A DNA stretch of 64,000 bases, from contig NC_089493.1 in NCBI RefSeq assembly GCF_036850765.1, positions 218,920,744 through 218,984,743 of the forward strand, in the 5' to 3' direction. Below, piece by piece: positions 24,067-35,194 of this stretch (the stretch's first letter is position 1; each line of letters begins with the position of its first letter). The position numbers and the translations under genes were made by a program. Under the pieces are notes generated by a model that saw nothing but the letters and a program-made list of their open reading frames with translations, ran no database searches and was not told where the DNA came from. The stretch is from Saccopteryx bilineata (lineage: Eukaryota > Chordata > Mammalia > Chiroptera > Emballonuridae).

Positions 24067-24674
24067 AACACTGCTTGAATGGTCACATAAAGATTTTACT
24101 AATAAGTATTTTCAAGTAACATTTTGCTTTAATTTTTCAATTTCTGATTGTGCTCTATTCCATAGATTGATATAGTTTATTTTTTATTCATTTACTTTTT
24201 TATGTGGTCATTTACTGAGTTTAAATATGGTCATTTTTTGAGTTCTATGAGTAGACTACTTTGATAGTTCCTGACTCTAATTATAGTTCAGGATTAAAGA
24301 TTTGATTCGTTGGTGTCAAATCCCTAATATTTTTGTCCAGATACTATAGAACTCCTTTTCTTTCTCTTTTGCAAACTGGAGAATGAATTAAGTATATCAT
24401 AAATGTGGATATTACTATATTAAAAATATTTTTCCATTTAAACAAAATCAATAATGTAACACAGTTCAAATTTTTATATTTGTTTGCATTTCTATCATGT
24501 GTCTATTTGCTTGATCTATGTATTTATAACTCATTTGTTTTCTTTCTCCTTTGAAATATTAGGGAAACAAAATTTTATCAGTTAATGGATAAAGTAAATT
24601 TTATGTTTGTCCTAGTAAATATACTGTAATACTGAAAGCATAGTTTGTTTTTTTGTTTTGGGGTGGTTTTTTTT

Positions 24675-25015
24675 GTTTGTTTGTTTGTTTTTTGTATTTT
24701 TCTTAAGTTGGAAACGGGGAGGCAGTCAGACAGACTTCCGCATGCGCCCGGCCAGGATCCACCCGACATGCCCACCAGGGGGCGATGCTCTGCCCATCTG
24801 GGTGGTTGCGACATTGCAGCCGGAGCCAGTGTCTGGGCCAACTTTTCTCCAGTGGAGCCTTGACTGTGGGAGGGGAAGACAGAGACAGAGAGGAAGGAGA
24901 GGGGGAAGGGTGGAGAAGCAGATGGACGCTTCTCCTGTGTGCCCTGGCCGGGAACCAAACCCGGGACTTCCACATGCCAGGCTGATGCTCTACCGCTGAG
25001 CCAACTGGTTAGGGC
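24675..25015 (-). mobile_element. tRNA-derived bat SINE, long type
   Basis: Minus strand: GCCCTAACCAGTTGGCTCAG head, GGTTTGGTTCC B-box region, 'gagaagcgtccatctgcttc', 'cagtcaaggctcc', and a tail of 'aacttaagaaaaatac' with A-rich TTTG runs on the plus strand. Flanks 'ctgaaagcatagttt' (about 24632) and 'ctgaaggcattgttt' (about 25016) match imperfectly. Confidence 0.93.
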
Positions 25016-25097
25016 CTGAAGGCATTGTTTTAATTTAAAATAATCTATAAGAATTTCTGTAATTTACAGAGTATGCTATATATTAAAATTGTTTTAA

Positions 25098-25235
25098 GCC
25101 CTGGCCAGATAGCTCGGTTGGTTGGAGCATCACCCTGAAGGGCAGTTTGCAGTTTCCGTTCCCTGGTCAGGGCATATACAATAGCAGTAGCTCAATGTTC
25201 TTGGCTTTCTCTCTCCCTGCCTCTCTCTCAAAAAA
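25098..25235 (+). mobile_element. tRNA-derived SINE, short VES-like type
   Basis: GCCCTGGCCAGATAGCTCGG head, a 'ggttggagcatc' A-box region, 'gttccctggtcagggca', 'tcaatgttcttggctttc' and a CTCTCT tract. It is shorter and differently ordered than the long SINE types here. Flanks 'aattgtttt' and 'aatttgtttt' are a plausible duplication. Confidence 0.8.
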
Positions 25236-25899
25236 TTTGTTTTGCTTTCAAAGTGAATGTAATCACAGTGAGGGTAAGGCTATCATTCAATTTCTTTCTT
25301 TATACTCTTTAGAGAGTTATGATTCTGCTTATAATGAATATTCAAATATTGAAAAACTTAAAAAATATGTTTCTTGCGGTATGTAAAATTTATAAAAGTT
25401 AAAATGATATTAGGTAGCTATCAAATTATTTTTTCCAAAGGAAGATTAAGAAATGTAAAAAAAATTAAAAATTACAAAATATGAAATAGAACACTATTAG
25501 GATTCAGTCCAATTCCCAAATTGACATTCCCGTTCTTTTAGGAATACATTTGAAAATAATACTTTTCATCATTATCATCCAATAAGTGTCTAAATATGTA
25601 CATCCTTTACAGGGGTTTCTCTGGAAGCTATTTTTTTTAAGTCAAAGAAATGGAATTCAAATGGATTAAATTAAAAAAGAAATTAAATTACATTAAATTA
25701 CTGATAGAAATAATGAAAGATACCACACAGAAAGTATAGATCACATATATATTAACATCAAGTGGATTGTCTATTTCTGGTACTAGATTAGGTATGGATT
25801 GTTAAATTAGATTTAAGGATAAATCCTCTTGAATAGTCAAGAATTCTTAGAGGAGTACTATTTCAGTCATTTTGTTATTTTTTTTGTTTTGTTTCTTAA

Positions 25900-25904
<5 letters not shown>

Positions 25905-25944
<40 letters not shown>
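25905..25944. repeat. (TA)n microsatellite, about 20 units
   Basis: An uninterrupted TA run. It lies at the tail side of the minus-strand SINE that follows, so it probably grew from the SINE tail. Confidence 0.95.
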
Positions 25945-25945
<1 letters not shown>

Positions 25946-26122
25946 TCTTTAGACTTAACTATTCACTTTCAGAGAGAGGAGAGAGAGAGAGAGATATATA
26001 GAGAGGAGGAGCAGGAAGCATCAACTACCATATGTGCCTTGACCAGACAGGCCCAGGCTTTCAAACCCGCAATCTCAGCATTCCAGGTTGACACTTTATC
26101 CACTGTGCCACTATAGGTCAGG
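25945..26122 (-). mobile_element. tRNA-derived bat SINE, GA-body short type
   Basis: Minus strand: GCCTGACCTATAGTGGCACA head, GGTTTGAAAGC at the B-box, 'gttgatgcttcctgctcc', and a CT tract. The same type is found at 5258 and 10755. Confidence 0.87.
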
Positions 26123-27556
26123 CACAGGCATTTTTTTTTTTTTAAGAAGGAAAGGTTTAGATATTAGGATTTGGTAAGCATACATAAGCTTAGAAATTAA
26201 ATTATGAGAAACACTGAGATACAGCCAATTTTATATATCAAAATTAGAAGCATATATAGTTTCTTTAGAATAATGAGAGAAAGAAATATCAATCTACCAA
26301 AAGGTAGCTTTAAAAAATCATAAATTTACAGAGATTTCATGGATTGAGAAAAATCTTTGGGACATCCTCAATTTTCCCTCAAAACAATGAACCAATTAAA
26401 AAATTGTATTTTTGAACAAAGAGGCACAGTTCTATACTTAAAAAAATCTAATGTAGATATCAAAGTTTAATTTAAAAAAAACATCCTGTATTAAGAAAAT
26501 AATTCCTCTTGTTATCTTCCTAAAAGAATTCAAGTGTATTTTTGTGAATTATACTTTTCCTGGAACTATGAAAATAATCTAATAATTCTGATTCTAGTTA
26601 CAGCTGTCACTTACTCTATTCCTGATAAATTGTCACACTTGTAACTTTGTTCTTTTTCTCAGTTTAAAATTGCTCAATGTTAGTGAAATGTTTAGACAAG
26701 TAACCTTATGAAGAAGAAGTGTACGTTAAAATAAATGTAACATTATATAATTTTGTGTTGTCTTTGCAAATAGTTTAAAAATAAAAGAGAATAAAATCAC
26801 TTATTTGACATTTCAAAGCTTTGAAATAAGCCTTGATCATACCTATAGTTATTATGAACTCCCACAATCTACTGTGGAAAAAGAATCCTTACTTATAGTT
26901 GGAATTCATCATTAACAGGTATATCAGGTATATCAGCTGTATTTGCTAATTTTTGTAACATCTTTTTCTCTCTTAAATTTTTTGTTTGAACATAATTTTA
27001 TGATTCTCATAATTAATACAACAATCTACCAAACTAGAATATAGTTTGGAGAATAGATAAAAGAAACTACAGAGAACTATGATATGTACAATGCTATACA
27101 TATTCACATAAATGGGGAAGACTAGTTATTTTTCAAAATATTTTAAACCTTTGAATAAATAGCACATATGGATTAAAAATTAGAATTTAAGGCTGAATTT
27201 TCAGTCTTTATACAGATGATTTCCTCCATCTGCATAGATTACATCTGCTCTCTCTTTGGGAGTCCTTTTTCTTATAATAGCAATATTTTAATTATACACA
27301 TTATTCTTTCATTTATGATTTAAATGTTAAGGATATTTTTCCTTCTAAATTGCAAGAAGCATTTCAGAGATTTCTGAATACAAAGTACATATGCCTTAAA
27401 TCCTTACTACTCACCTCTTTTTTGAGGTAGGTATTTATTAATGCAATTCAATGTAGCAACAATTGCATGCCTATACTTTCTGCACACCAGCAGCAGTCTG
27501 CAGCTGTACTGTGTGTAGTTTGCATTCAGAGGGAATTGCCCTCTAAGTGTCAGAGA
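26123..27556. other. Unique AT-rich sequence
   Basis: Nothing was recognised except a somewhat conserved-looking noncoding stretch from about 27470, which leads into the inverted repeat described separately. Confidence 0.45.
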
Positions 27557-27668
27557 GAATGTATTCAAAGGTGCCCCACATATGGCTGTTGGTAATGATA
27601 ATAAAATGAGGGCTATAATTAAATGCAGTCAAAGAGTTAAAGCTAGAAATCAAATACATTTTAGTTTT
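27557..27668 (+). repeat. Perfect inverted repeat, left arm (112 bp)
   Basis: The reverse complement of this segment is identical to 28422-28533 over all 112 bases by manual comparison. It contains the E-box CATATG (27579-27584) and a homeodomain-type TAATTAAA core (27616-27623). The context looks like native unique sequence, so I take this arm as the source copy. Confidence 0.93.
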
Positions 27669-28421
27669 CCTGTGATATGATGCAATCACTATTTATTCTT
27701 AAAAAAGGATTATAATTTAAATTGCTTTCTCATTTGATTTATTATGAGTATAGAGAGTCTTCTTTGTCTATTTTTGAGAATCTGAAGAGAAAAAGTGTAA
27801 TGGAAACATCTGGATCATACCACAGATTTTTAGTAGATATAAATGATTCTCTTGGAGATTCCCAGGAAAGGACAATAACTAGCAAAGTCAGCAATCATAA
27901 CCTTACTGTAACTCTTAGTCAAAAGGATGAGTTATAAGAGTCACTAATTTTATAGATAATAACATACCCATTCAGAAATTATCCCTTTGCTGCCTCCTGG
28001 TCTTCCATACTTTCATAACTAGCACTTTTCATTTGAGATATAGCATTGAAGCACATGACCATTAAATTCAGTTATTCCTGATATATTCAGTTCTTCTGCA
28101 ATACCAAATTGAACTGGTTATTATTTTTAACGTGTGAAAGTTAAACTCTATCAGGGGAAAAGAAACCCAACTCTGAAGTGAGCAACAGGAAAGACTGAGA
28201 AAAATACAGTAATATTTTTCTGAAAGCAAAATTACTATAAAATAAAATATGAATAATAATTACCTAAAATAAAGGTACTTTAGGAGTAAAATATGAGTTG
28301 AATAAATTACAGAAACATTTAGAAAGCTTATTTCATGGTTCATCATGACATTTCTGGTTGAATCTAAATTTTTTTCTAAGGTTAATCTTAAATATAAACT
28401 TAAATATAAAACTTAAATATA
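27669..28421. other. 753-bp spacer between the inverted repeat arms
   Basis: Unique AT-rich sequence. A 71-codon plus-strand frame at 27722-27937 has no recognisable domain. Just before the right arm, three near-copies of CTTAAATATAAA run in tandem (about 28387-28420). Confidence 0.6.
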
Positions 28422-28533
28422 AAAACTAAAATGTATTTGATTTCTAGCTTTAACTCTTTGACTGCATTTAATTATAGCCCTCATTTTATTATCATTACCA
28501 ACAGCCATATGTGGGGCACCTTTGAATACATTC
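28422..28533 (-). repeat. Perfect inverted repeat, right arm (112 bp)
   Basis: An exact reverse-complement copy of 27557-27668. Its flanks share no duplication longer than about AGA with the left arm, so a transposon with long terminal repeats is less likely than a local inverted duplication. Confidence 0.93.
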
Positions 28534-31500
28534 AGATTTTTATGCAATATGTTCTAAATGTTAGATATTCTTATTTTGACATTTGAATGTTACTACATGT
28601 TACTGTTAATTTTGTGGTCATTTGTAATAATGGATGGTTTCATAGGTTTACTGTAATATGCCCAAAATAAAAAAAAAACTATTATAATTTAAGAATACAA
28701 TATCATTTATTTTAATATTTGACTTCTGAAAATGATTGTTTTGTTACATTTTTATACAATATTCTTTGGGGGGAAAAAGAGATATTATCAAAGTTTTAGT
28801 TCCATGGAAACAAAATTTTTAATTGAATGCTTTTGGCTTATTGTATCTGGTTACATTGTGATTTCTATATTACCTCTCAATCTCAAATTTTCAAAATAAT
28901 TGCACAAAAAGCAAATGAGATTTCAAGTTTCCTAGCATACTCACACTTGGTGTGATATGTATGACATCCTGATATTAGATATCTGACCCAAATTCTCATT
29001 TACTATGTCTATGCAATAAATTCATTTTTTCTTCAAAAATATATTTTAAAGGCAGTCTAGAAAAAGGTGTTGATGCTTTATTAATATTGTATCAGAAAAT
29101 CTTTTTAATCTATCATGTTGCCTTTTGCCCTTTATGTTCTGTCAGATATTAGTGTAATGAATGAATGTGTCTGTGAGTATCAGGTTGAATTTGGTGAAAA
29201 GTGAGGCAACATGACATTGATGTGATTAAGGCAGGTAGAGATTCAGGTTTACTAGCTTTCATGCTATCAACTGTAAAACCAATGACAATAAAGCTTTACG
29301 TAGTTTTAAAAAGGTGATTTTTTTCTGAACATTTTTTAAAGTTTAATTTGAATAAAGCACTTGATAATAGGATTATCAGGATTCTCTGACTTTGTATTGT
29401 TTTTTAGGAAGTTAACTCACAATAGTTAAACATGAAAATATTCAACAGCATAGAAGAAAAATGAGGGATGCATTATTTAATCAGAAAAGAATTGGTTAAA
29501 TCTGACTTGAAACAGTTGTTTAGGGGATTAGTGTAGAGTGTCTTTTCCAGTCCTGAGAACTGTTCTTCATTTTTCATATCAGAAGAGGGCACTAGTGGTC
29601 CATTTTTAATAACAGCAAAGCCTTTTCTTTTGTTATACGACATTTGATAATAAATATCATTTTCTATTTAATGTTGAGGCAATTGTATGAGCAATTAAGA
29701 TTGTAAATATATATTGCTAGATAAGTTAAATAATTGAAATTTTGTAAAAATTGTCTTATGCCTTTTTAAAAAAATCTAAGCATATGGCACAAAATTAAGT
29801 TTTGTGGCAGCTAGACTAGAGTATCAATTCTATTTGTTTAATGCCCATGTTAATGACTAGGGTAATGGTATATATTAATTGTACACACACATACAATTTC
29901 AGTGAACTATATTTTAACCTCTCACTATTCACCAACTGGAGCCATCGCCCACAATAAAAGCACTTTACTACTTATATTCTTTGCATCAGTATTTATTTTC
30001 ATTATCAATTGTGTCTTAAAATAAGTTAACATAATACCTTGTCCTACAATTTCCAGTTTGATTAAACAAATGGTCCATGTACATACTTAATGGGATGATT
30101 GCATTTTACATCTCTCCAGCTCGCTATTAAAAAGTAAGTTGCAAATGGATTGGGCTAGTTCATGGACTGATACCTCTCTGTGTTCAGATGATCTGTTTAG
30201 AATAAAAGTAGCTAGACAATGTGGTATTCTAAATCTACAAATTGAGCAAGGGAAGAATTTCAGAGATGGAACAAGAGGTGGGATAGCTGTCCTTATTCAA
30301 AGTTTAGAAGGCCGACACGCAAGTACCTGAAGAACGAGAATAGATGAAAACTGGCAGCCTCTTCATCTAAAGATAGAGCTCTTTCCTGATTTTAGCAAGA
30401 TTTCTCTCCCCTCTCCCCAGAGCCTTCCATGTAAGTGTTAAGATGTTGAGACATGCATTATGTTTTACATTTTTGGTTAAGTTTTGCAGAAAATCATATG
30501 GCTAAGTAGTACTTGTATTATAATGGAAAAAGGTGTGAGGAAAAACCCTCCAAAAATGAAATCCACTTGTCAATTTAAATTTGATATGTTTTATTACATA
30601 GTAAAACCTGTCAGCTAAAATTTTAGAGATTTACACCTAAGTTATGACTGAAAACAGGTAATTGTCTTTTCAAAACAGGTATTTTGAGTACATAAATGTC
30701 AATTTTGGTAGCTGTGTACTTGTACAGTTATCTATTTTGCTTGCAAAGTGAATTTTAAAACTTTAAGAAATGTCTCTGGTATTTAAAATACTGAGAGTAA
30801 CTTAAGGGAGTCAGAACTTTGTCAACTTACATTTTATACAAAAGTTTGCAGTTATGTATTTGAATTTTGTCCACTTAAGTCAACCCATAATGTCACTAGT
30901 ACATATTAAAGAGCATACTTTTCCAAGATCTTTAATGCAATTCTAATTACTTATTTAATGATGAAATATTTGAGAATGCTTTTATACTTGATCAGTATTA
31001 ATAAACAAACCTATCTCCAATAATTAAAATATTTTATAAATATTTAAATCTTTGATAGTAAAAAATTGTTTTCTATTAAGAAATTGATTACTTTTCTTTT
31101 GAGCTGAAGATATGGTGCTGAGTTTCTGAAGCTCAACCTATAAGTATTTCTCTAGAAAAAAATATGACTAGGAGGAGAACTTCCTTGTATCAAGACCACC
31201 AAATTTCTCTTGAATCTCTGATTTTAAATGATTGTCATTACTTTGCTCTCTCTTCTTGCATTCTGCATATGAGAGGGAGAGGGTGCTGGGAGAAAGATGC
31301 AGAAAGTGGTAAGGACAGAAAGACGGAAGAAGAGAAAGAAAAGCATAAAGAGGCAAAGAAAGCAAAAAACTGGGAATGTCAGCATTAAGTAGAGAAGAAA
31401 AGAAAAAGGGAAAGAGAATATTTTGGAGAGTTAGATACATTTTGATGCCTTGACACTGGTAGTTTTTTGGTACTAGCTGAGGAACAGTGTGATCCTGGCA

Positions 31501-32386
31501 GCAGCTTTAAGATAACACATCTCAAGTTTTAGAACAACATGATTTAAAGAAACTGTGTGACTCAGAGGATAGTTTTGGCATTGAGTCTATGAAAAAAGGA
31601 AGTTTTGCCTTTGTATTGCTCTTCAAATACAAGAGAAAATATTGTTTCTGCCAACATAGATAAAAAGCTATCCAATTATTACAATGCCAGCTTTCACTTT
31701 ACAAATATCAAGTGTAATTAAAGGAAAAAGCTAAATATTATAGAGAAAATAAGATAGGAAATGTTGACTGTTGGAAATTGGCTGGTATGGGCTTTGTGGA
31801 TGGATGGCATTTACTAAATTTACCAACTCTGCTTTACGTTTTTAGCGTTAAAGGCTGAGTTATTGATTTGTCTGTTCTTCAGCATTAGAGTCAGCCATGA
31901 AAGGATGCATTATCTGCTCAAATATTTTTTCCTGATAATTTTTCATCAGCTTCTTCTACAGCCAGGCATATTTTAGCTGCTACAAGTCATAGACTAGAAG
32001 CTTTCTGTATTCTGTTATACTTCTGTGCACTTTTTATTTTCAACCATTATTTCTGATGGGCTTACACTATATTCTTCTGACCTTTGCCTAAAAGGCTGGG
32101 GCTAATTTGTATGGTCCTTGCTATTATGAAGGTTTTTCTGCTTTCCTTTAATGCCTACTTAAATATTTTCTCATCTTACCCTTAAGCAAAATGTAAAATT
32201 CTTGAAACATTGTACTTCTTTGAAAAAAAAGAAAGAAATATCCATTTCAGCACTTCGCTTATTTAGTAGTAATATTCATCCATTGGGCCTCTGCAAATAT
32301 TGAGCAAGCATCCACCTGAAATGCTTCATGTTAGCTGATGGCAGCAGAGGAAAAAAAATTAACTTTACATTTGTGTGTATAAATAT
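28534..32386. other. Unique AT-rich sequence
   Basis: No exon, RNA gene or transposon was recognised. A purine-rich patch (AGAAAGA and GGAAGAAG units) lies at 31265-31430 and creates lysine-rich open frames. The 63-codon frame at 30139-30330 has no known domain. Confidence 0.45.
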
Positions 32387-32758
32387 AATAAGCCTTCAGG
32401 TTATGACAGTCTTGACATAACGATGTTTTGAATTTACGACACTCAAGCCCATAAAAACTTTAAAAAATTGAGACGTGAGTATTTTGGCTTATGCTGTTAA
32501 TGTTGTACTTATGGGCTACGTTGTCAAACTAGTTTGGTTGCACGAGGTGGAAGAATATGCAGTACAGTAAACAGTACAGTATATTTATGTTCTTTTTTCT
32601 GTGGCTTAGTTGTATTTTTCTGTTCTAGATTATAAAAAATTTTACAACTGTGTTAGGATAGATAAGTGACAGGGTAGGATGTGTTTCAACTTACACTAAA
32701 ATTCAGGTTACATCACTGTCATAGGAACGGAATTGTGTTATAACCCGAGGGTGCCCTG
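32387..32758. mobile_element. Tc1/mariner pogo-like (Tigger-type) MITE
   Basis: The right end reads GGGTTATAACAC...CAGGGCACCCTC on the reverse strand. The left end (TTCAGGTTATGACAGTC) is a diverged inverted match, with about 10 of 15 bases agreeing. The right end abuts TA (32759-32760). The interior contains 'gcagtacagtaaacagtacag' and is noncoding. The left boundary is uncertain by a few bases. Confidence 0.6.
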
Positions 32759-32759
32759 T

Positions 32760-32945
32760 ATATAAAAATTATACACACACATATATATTTATATAAATTA
32801 TTTATGTTAATACAATATATATTTATTTAATATCTATAATTTAAAATATACATATTATTACATATTGTTATATTTATGTATTATATATTTATATAATGTA
32901 AATATATATTATAAATATATAAAAATATAAATATTATATATATAA
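32760..32945. repeat. AT-rich low-complexity tract
   Basis: Almost pure A and T with TATATA, ATTTATAT and TATAAATAT units, starting at the end of the pogo-like MITE. Confidence 0.85.
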
Positions 32946-32949
32946 AACA

Positions 32950-33199
32950 TTCTTTTCTTTTCCTATGCACTTCTAGATGTTCCAAGTGGCTGCTAGGAAA
33001 AGAAAGTAGAATTATGCAACCACTAAAAAAATGTGGTAAATCTACATATTGGTACTGAAATGAAAAACTACCTGAGATATATTGATATAGCTAAAAGGAA
33101 TAAAAAAATCATAGAACAGTATGTGCAATATGATGATTCTATTGCCTTAAAATATTTACAGAAAAGCATCAAGAAGAATATAAAATAAAGTGTTAATAA
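32950..33199 (+). mobile_element. L1 3' UTR fragment, sense, left of the DNA transposon
   Basis: The string 'aatgtggtaaatctacatattggtactgaaatgaa' and 'agaacagtatgtgcaatatgatgattctattgcc' match the old L1 3' UTR pattern. It ends 'aaagtgttaataa' at the transposon edge and resumes at 35513 with 'taatggttgtccc'. The two halves rejoin as the usual 'tgttaa-a/t-a/g-atggttat' of L1 when one TAA is removed. Confidence 0.7.
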
Positions 33200-33553
33200 C
33201 ACTGGGGAACAAAATTTTTGTTGCATCCACAAAAACACTTGTTCTTACCTAATTCGAGTGTGCTGATCTCAAATCTGACATTAGTTTTTCTCTGTAAGCT
33301 ACAGTTTTTTTTTGCAATTCAAGATTTTAGGTTTTCATCTTATTGTAAAATTTTCAACATTTAGTTTAACATTATGAAATAGAATGACTTCTTGGGCAAT
33401 ATCTTTGTGAAAATATAAGAATTTATATATATATATAATACAGTAAATACACTAATACACTAAAAGGTATGATTGCATCAGAATTTGTCTACATTTTCAA
33501 AATAGAACATATTAAAACACTTATTTTAATCATAAAATTTGCACAAAACTTAT

Positions 33554-35194
33554 TTAAATTCTATTCAGGTGAAAATTTGCATTTCTAGCTCTTGCATTTG
33601 TGTACTTGTTGAGGACAATCTTGTTTGATGCTTCAGCAGGAGTCTGCTCATCACTAACAGCTACAAGATTTTCGGGAAACTTATCAAGGTGACTGTTTAG
33701 GAAGTGAATCTTAATGCTTATGTTACATCCAATGTCGCAGAAAGCCAACCGCATCCTTTGAACCAGAAATTCATAGTTTTCTGCTTTTTTGTTGCCAGGG
33801 AAGTTCTTCGTAATTGCCACAAAAGACTGCCATGCTGCTTCTCCTCCTTATTCATCTTCCTGGCAAATTCTTTATCACATATGAGGGTTCGAATTTGAGG
33901 TCCATCGAATACACCTGCTTTTATCTTCTTGAAAGACAAGGCAAGAAAGCAGAAATAATATGTTGAAAGCATTCACTTTCTCTATTCAAAGCCTGAACAA
34001 ACTGCTTCATTAAGCCAAGTTTGATGTGAAGTGGTGGAAAAATGATCCTGTCTCAATTAACTACAGGTTCATTCACAATATTTTGCATCCCCACTTCCAG
34101 AGCTTCACGTTTTGGCCACTCCTTCTGTGTCCAGTGTTCCTCCTGAGCTTGGCTGTCCCACAAACACAGAAAACAAGAATATTTCTTGATACCTCTCTGT
34201 TGTCCTAGCAGGAAATTTACCATTTTAAGATCCACAAAAATGATCCAGTTATTTCATACTTCTTAAAGTTGAGGGCAATTTTTATGTCATTATAATCTCG
34301 CAAATGAGTTGAATAACCAATTGGAATCGCTGCAGAAACATTATCATTGTGTAGGAGAACACATTTCAGACTCCATTTAGAGCTGTCAAGAAATAGCTTG
34401 CCATTCTGTTGGACTGTAAGTGGTAACACCTAGCTGGCTGAGAAGACTACTGATATCATGACAGTAAACAAAGTGTTTGTCTTCGGAAAAATGTCCACAA
34501 AAATTTGTTCACGCTTCCTGAAATGGGATACCTTAGCTGACCGGTGAAGTACATTCTTTTCTTATAGAAAAGAGGCTAATAACTCAGCTGCTTTCTTTGA
34601 TAGGCCCAAATCTCTTACTGAGTCATTCAGTTTGGGTTGGCTAAACTGCTGAGGGGTTAATGACTGCTTGACATCATAAGAAGACCCTTCAGATTCTACA
34701 ACCATTTCCTTATGCATCTTATCAAAATACACTTGATCACCCTGTTCACTTTCTTCATCCTTAGAAGAAATAAAACCATTGAAAACTGGAACCGGAAGTG
34801 TCTCAGAGTGTGGGATAGGTAGTATTGATGAAGGAATATTAGGATATGCGATCATATGCTGTGTCTTCTTGCCGATGCCCTTTGTATCGATCAGACAGAA
34901 ATAACAGTCACTGCTGTGGTCCTTAAGTTCACGCCAAACCATGGGAATACCAAAAGGCATTCCTTTGTGTTTTCCTTTTGTCCAGTCACAAAGCATTTCC
35001 TCACAATTATGACATACAATATGAGGAGTCCAATTCTTATCTTGATTGCCAAGGGGAACTTGAAAATAGGCAATATATGTACGTGTCACAAATGATGAAA
35101 TATTGTGCCTTTGACGTTGAAGTGTGTAACAGCCACATATATAACAGAAGGTGTCAGGACTATTCTTACATTTATGCCTACTCAAAGAAGCCAT
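33554..35194 (-). pseudogene. Transposase gene of the Chapaev-like element, broken
   Basis: The gene reads on the minus strand as pieces in several frames. An ATG-started 210-codon frame (35194-34562) is followed by 34429-34217, 34235-34053, 33972-33718 and 33820-33554, separated by stops and frameshifts. Order and content match one uncharacterised transposase-like protein family common in arthropods, Hydra and other animals. A cysteine-rich N-terminus comes first. Next is a Phe-Leu-Asp-Ser-Ser motif (Asp at about 34387-34385), then Val-Asp-Leu-Lys (Asp at about 34232-34230), a Cys-Phe-Leu-Cys pair, 'GVFDGPQIRTL', and 'HFLNSHLDKFPENLVAVSDEQ' near the C-terminus. The two aspartates are candidate catalytic residues. 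After Ser-Asp-Glu-Gln the expected segment with the third acidic residue is absent. The enzyme cannot be active. The family link is from memory. Confidence 0.75.
34562..35194 (-). CDS. Cysteine-rich N-terminal fragment of transposase (210 aa)
   Basis: This is the longest open frame in the window. It is an intact N-terminal part of the broken transposase gene, not a host gene. Cysteine motifs are Cys-Tyr-Ile-Cys (residues about 18-21), Cys-His-Asn-Cys (about 61-64) with a further Cys at 69, and Cys-Tyr-Phe-Cys (about 97-100). Their CxxC spacing suggests zinc-binding, DNA-contacting modules. A Gly-Ile-Pro-Met-Val-Trp-Arg-Glu stretch (about 83-90) and a Tyr-Pro-Asn-Ile-Pro-Ser segment (about 117-122) are family hallmarks I recall. 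An acidic region (about 146-170) follows. The frame ends at a stop just after 'KKAAELLASFL', where the full protein would continue. Expression is unproven. With no catalytic core it could at most bind DNA. Confidence 0.6.
   Translation of the reverse strand: MASLSRHKCKNSPDTFCYICGCYTLQRQRHNISSFVTRTYIAYFQVPLGNQDKNWTPHIVCHNCEEMLCDWTKGKHKGMPFGIPMVWRELKDHSSDCYFCLIDTKGIGKKTQHMIAYPNIPSSILPIPHSETLPVPVFNGFISSKDEESEQGDQVYFDKMHKEMVVESEGSSYDVKQSLTPQQFSQPKLNDSVRDLGLSKKAAELLASFL

Noticed and set aside
27557..28533. A transposon with 112-bp terminal inverted repeats
   Set aside because: No target duplication beyond about 3 bp, no transposase and no recognised terminal motif. Kept instead as an inverted duplication, though a family search could reverse this.
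31164..31440. Lys/Glu-rich frames on both strands
   Set aside because: They arise from a purine-rich simple-sequence patch and have no domain features.
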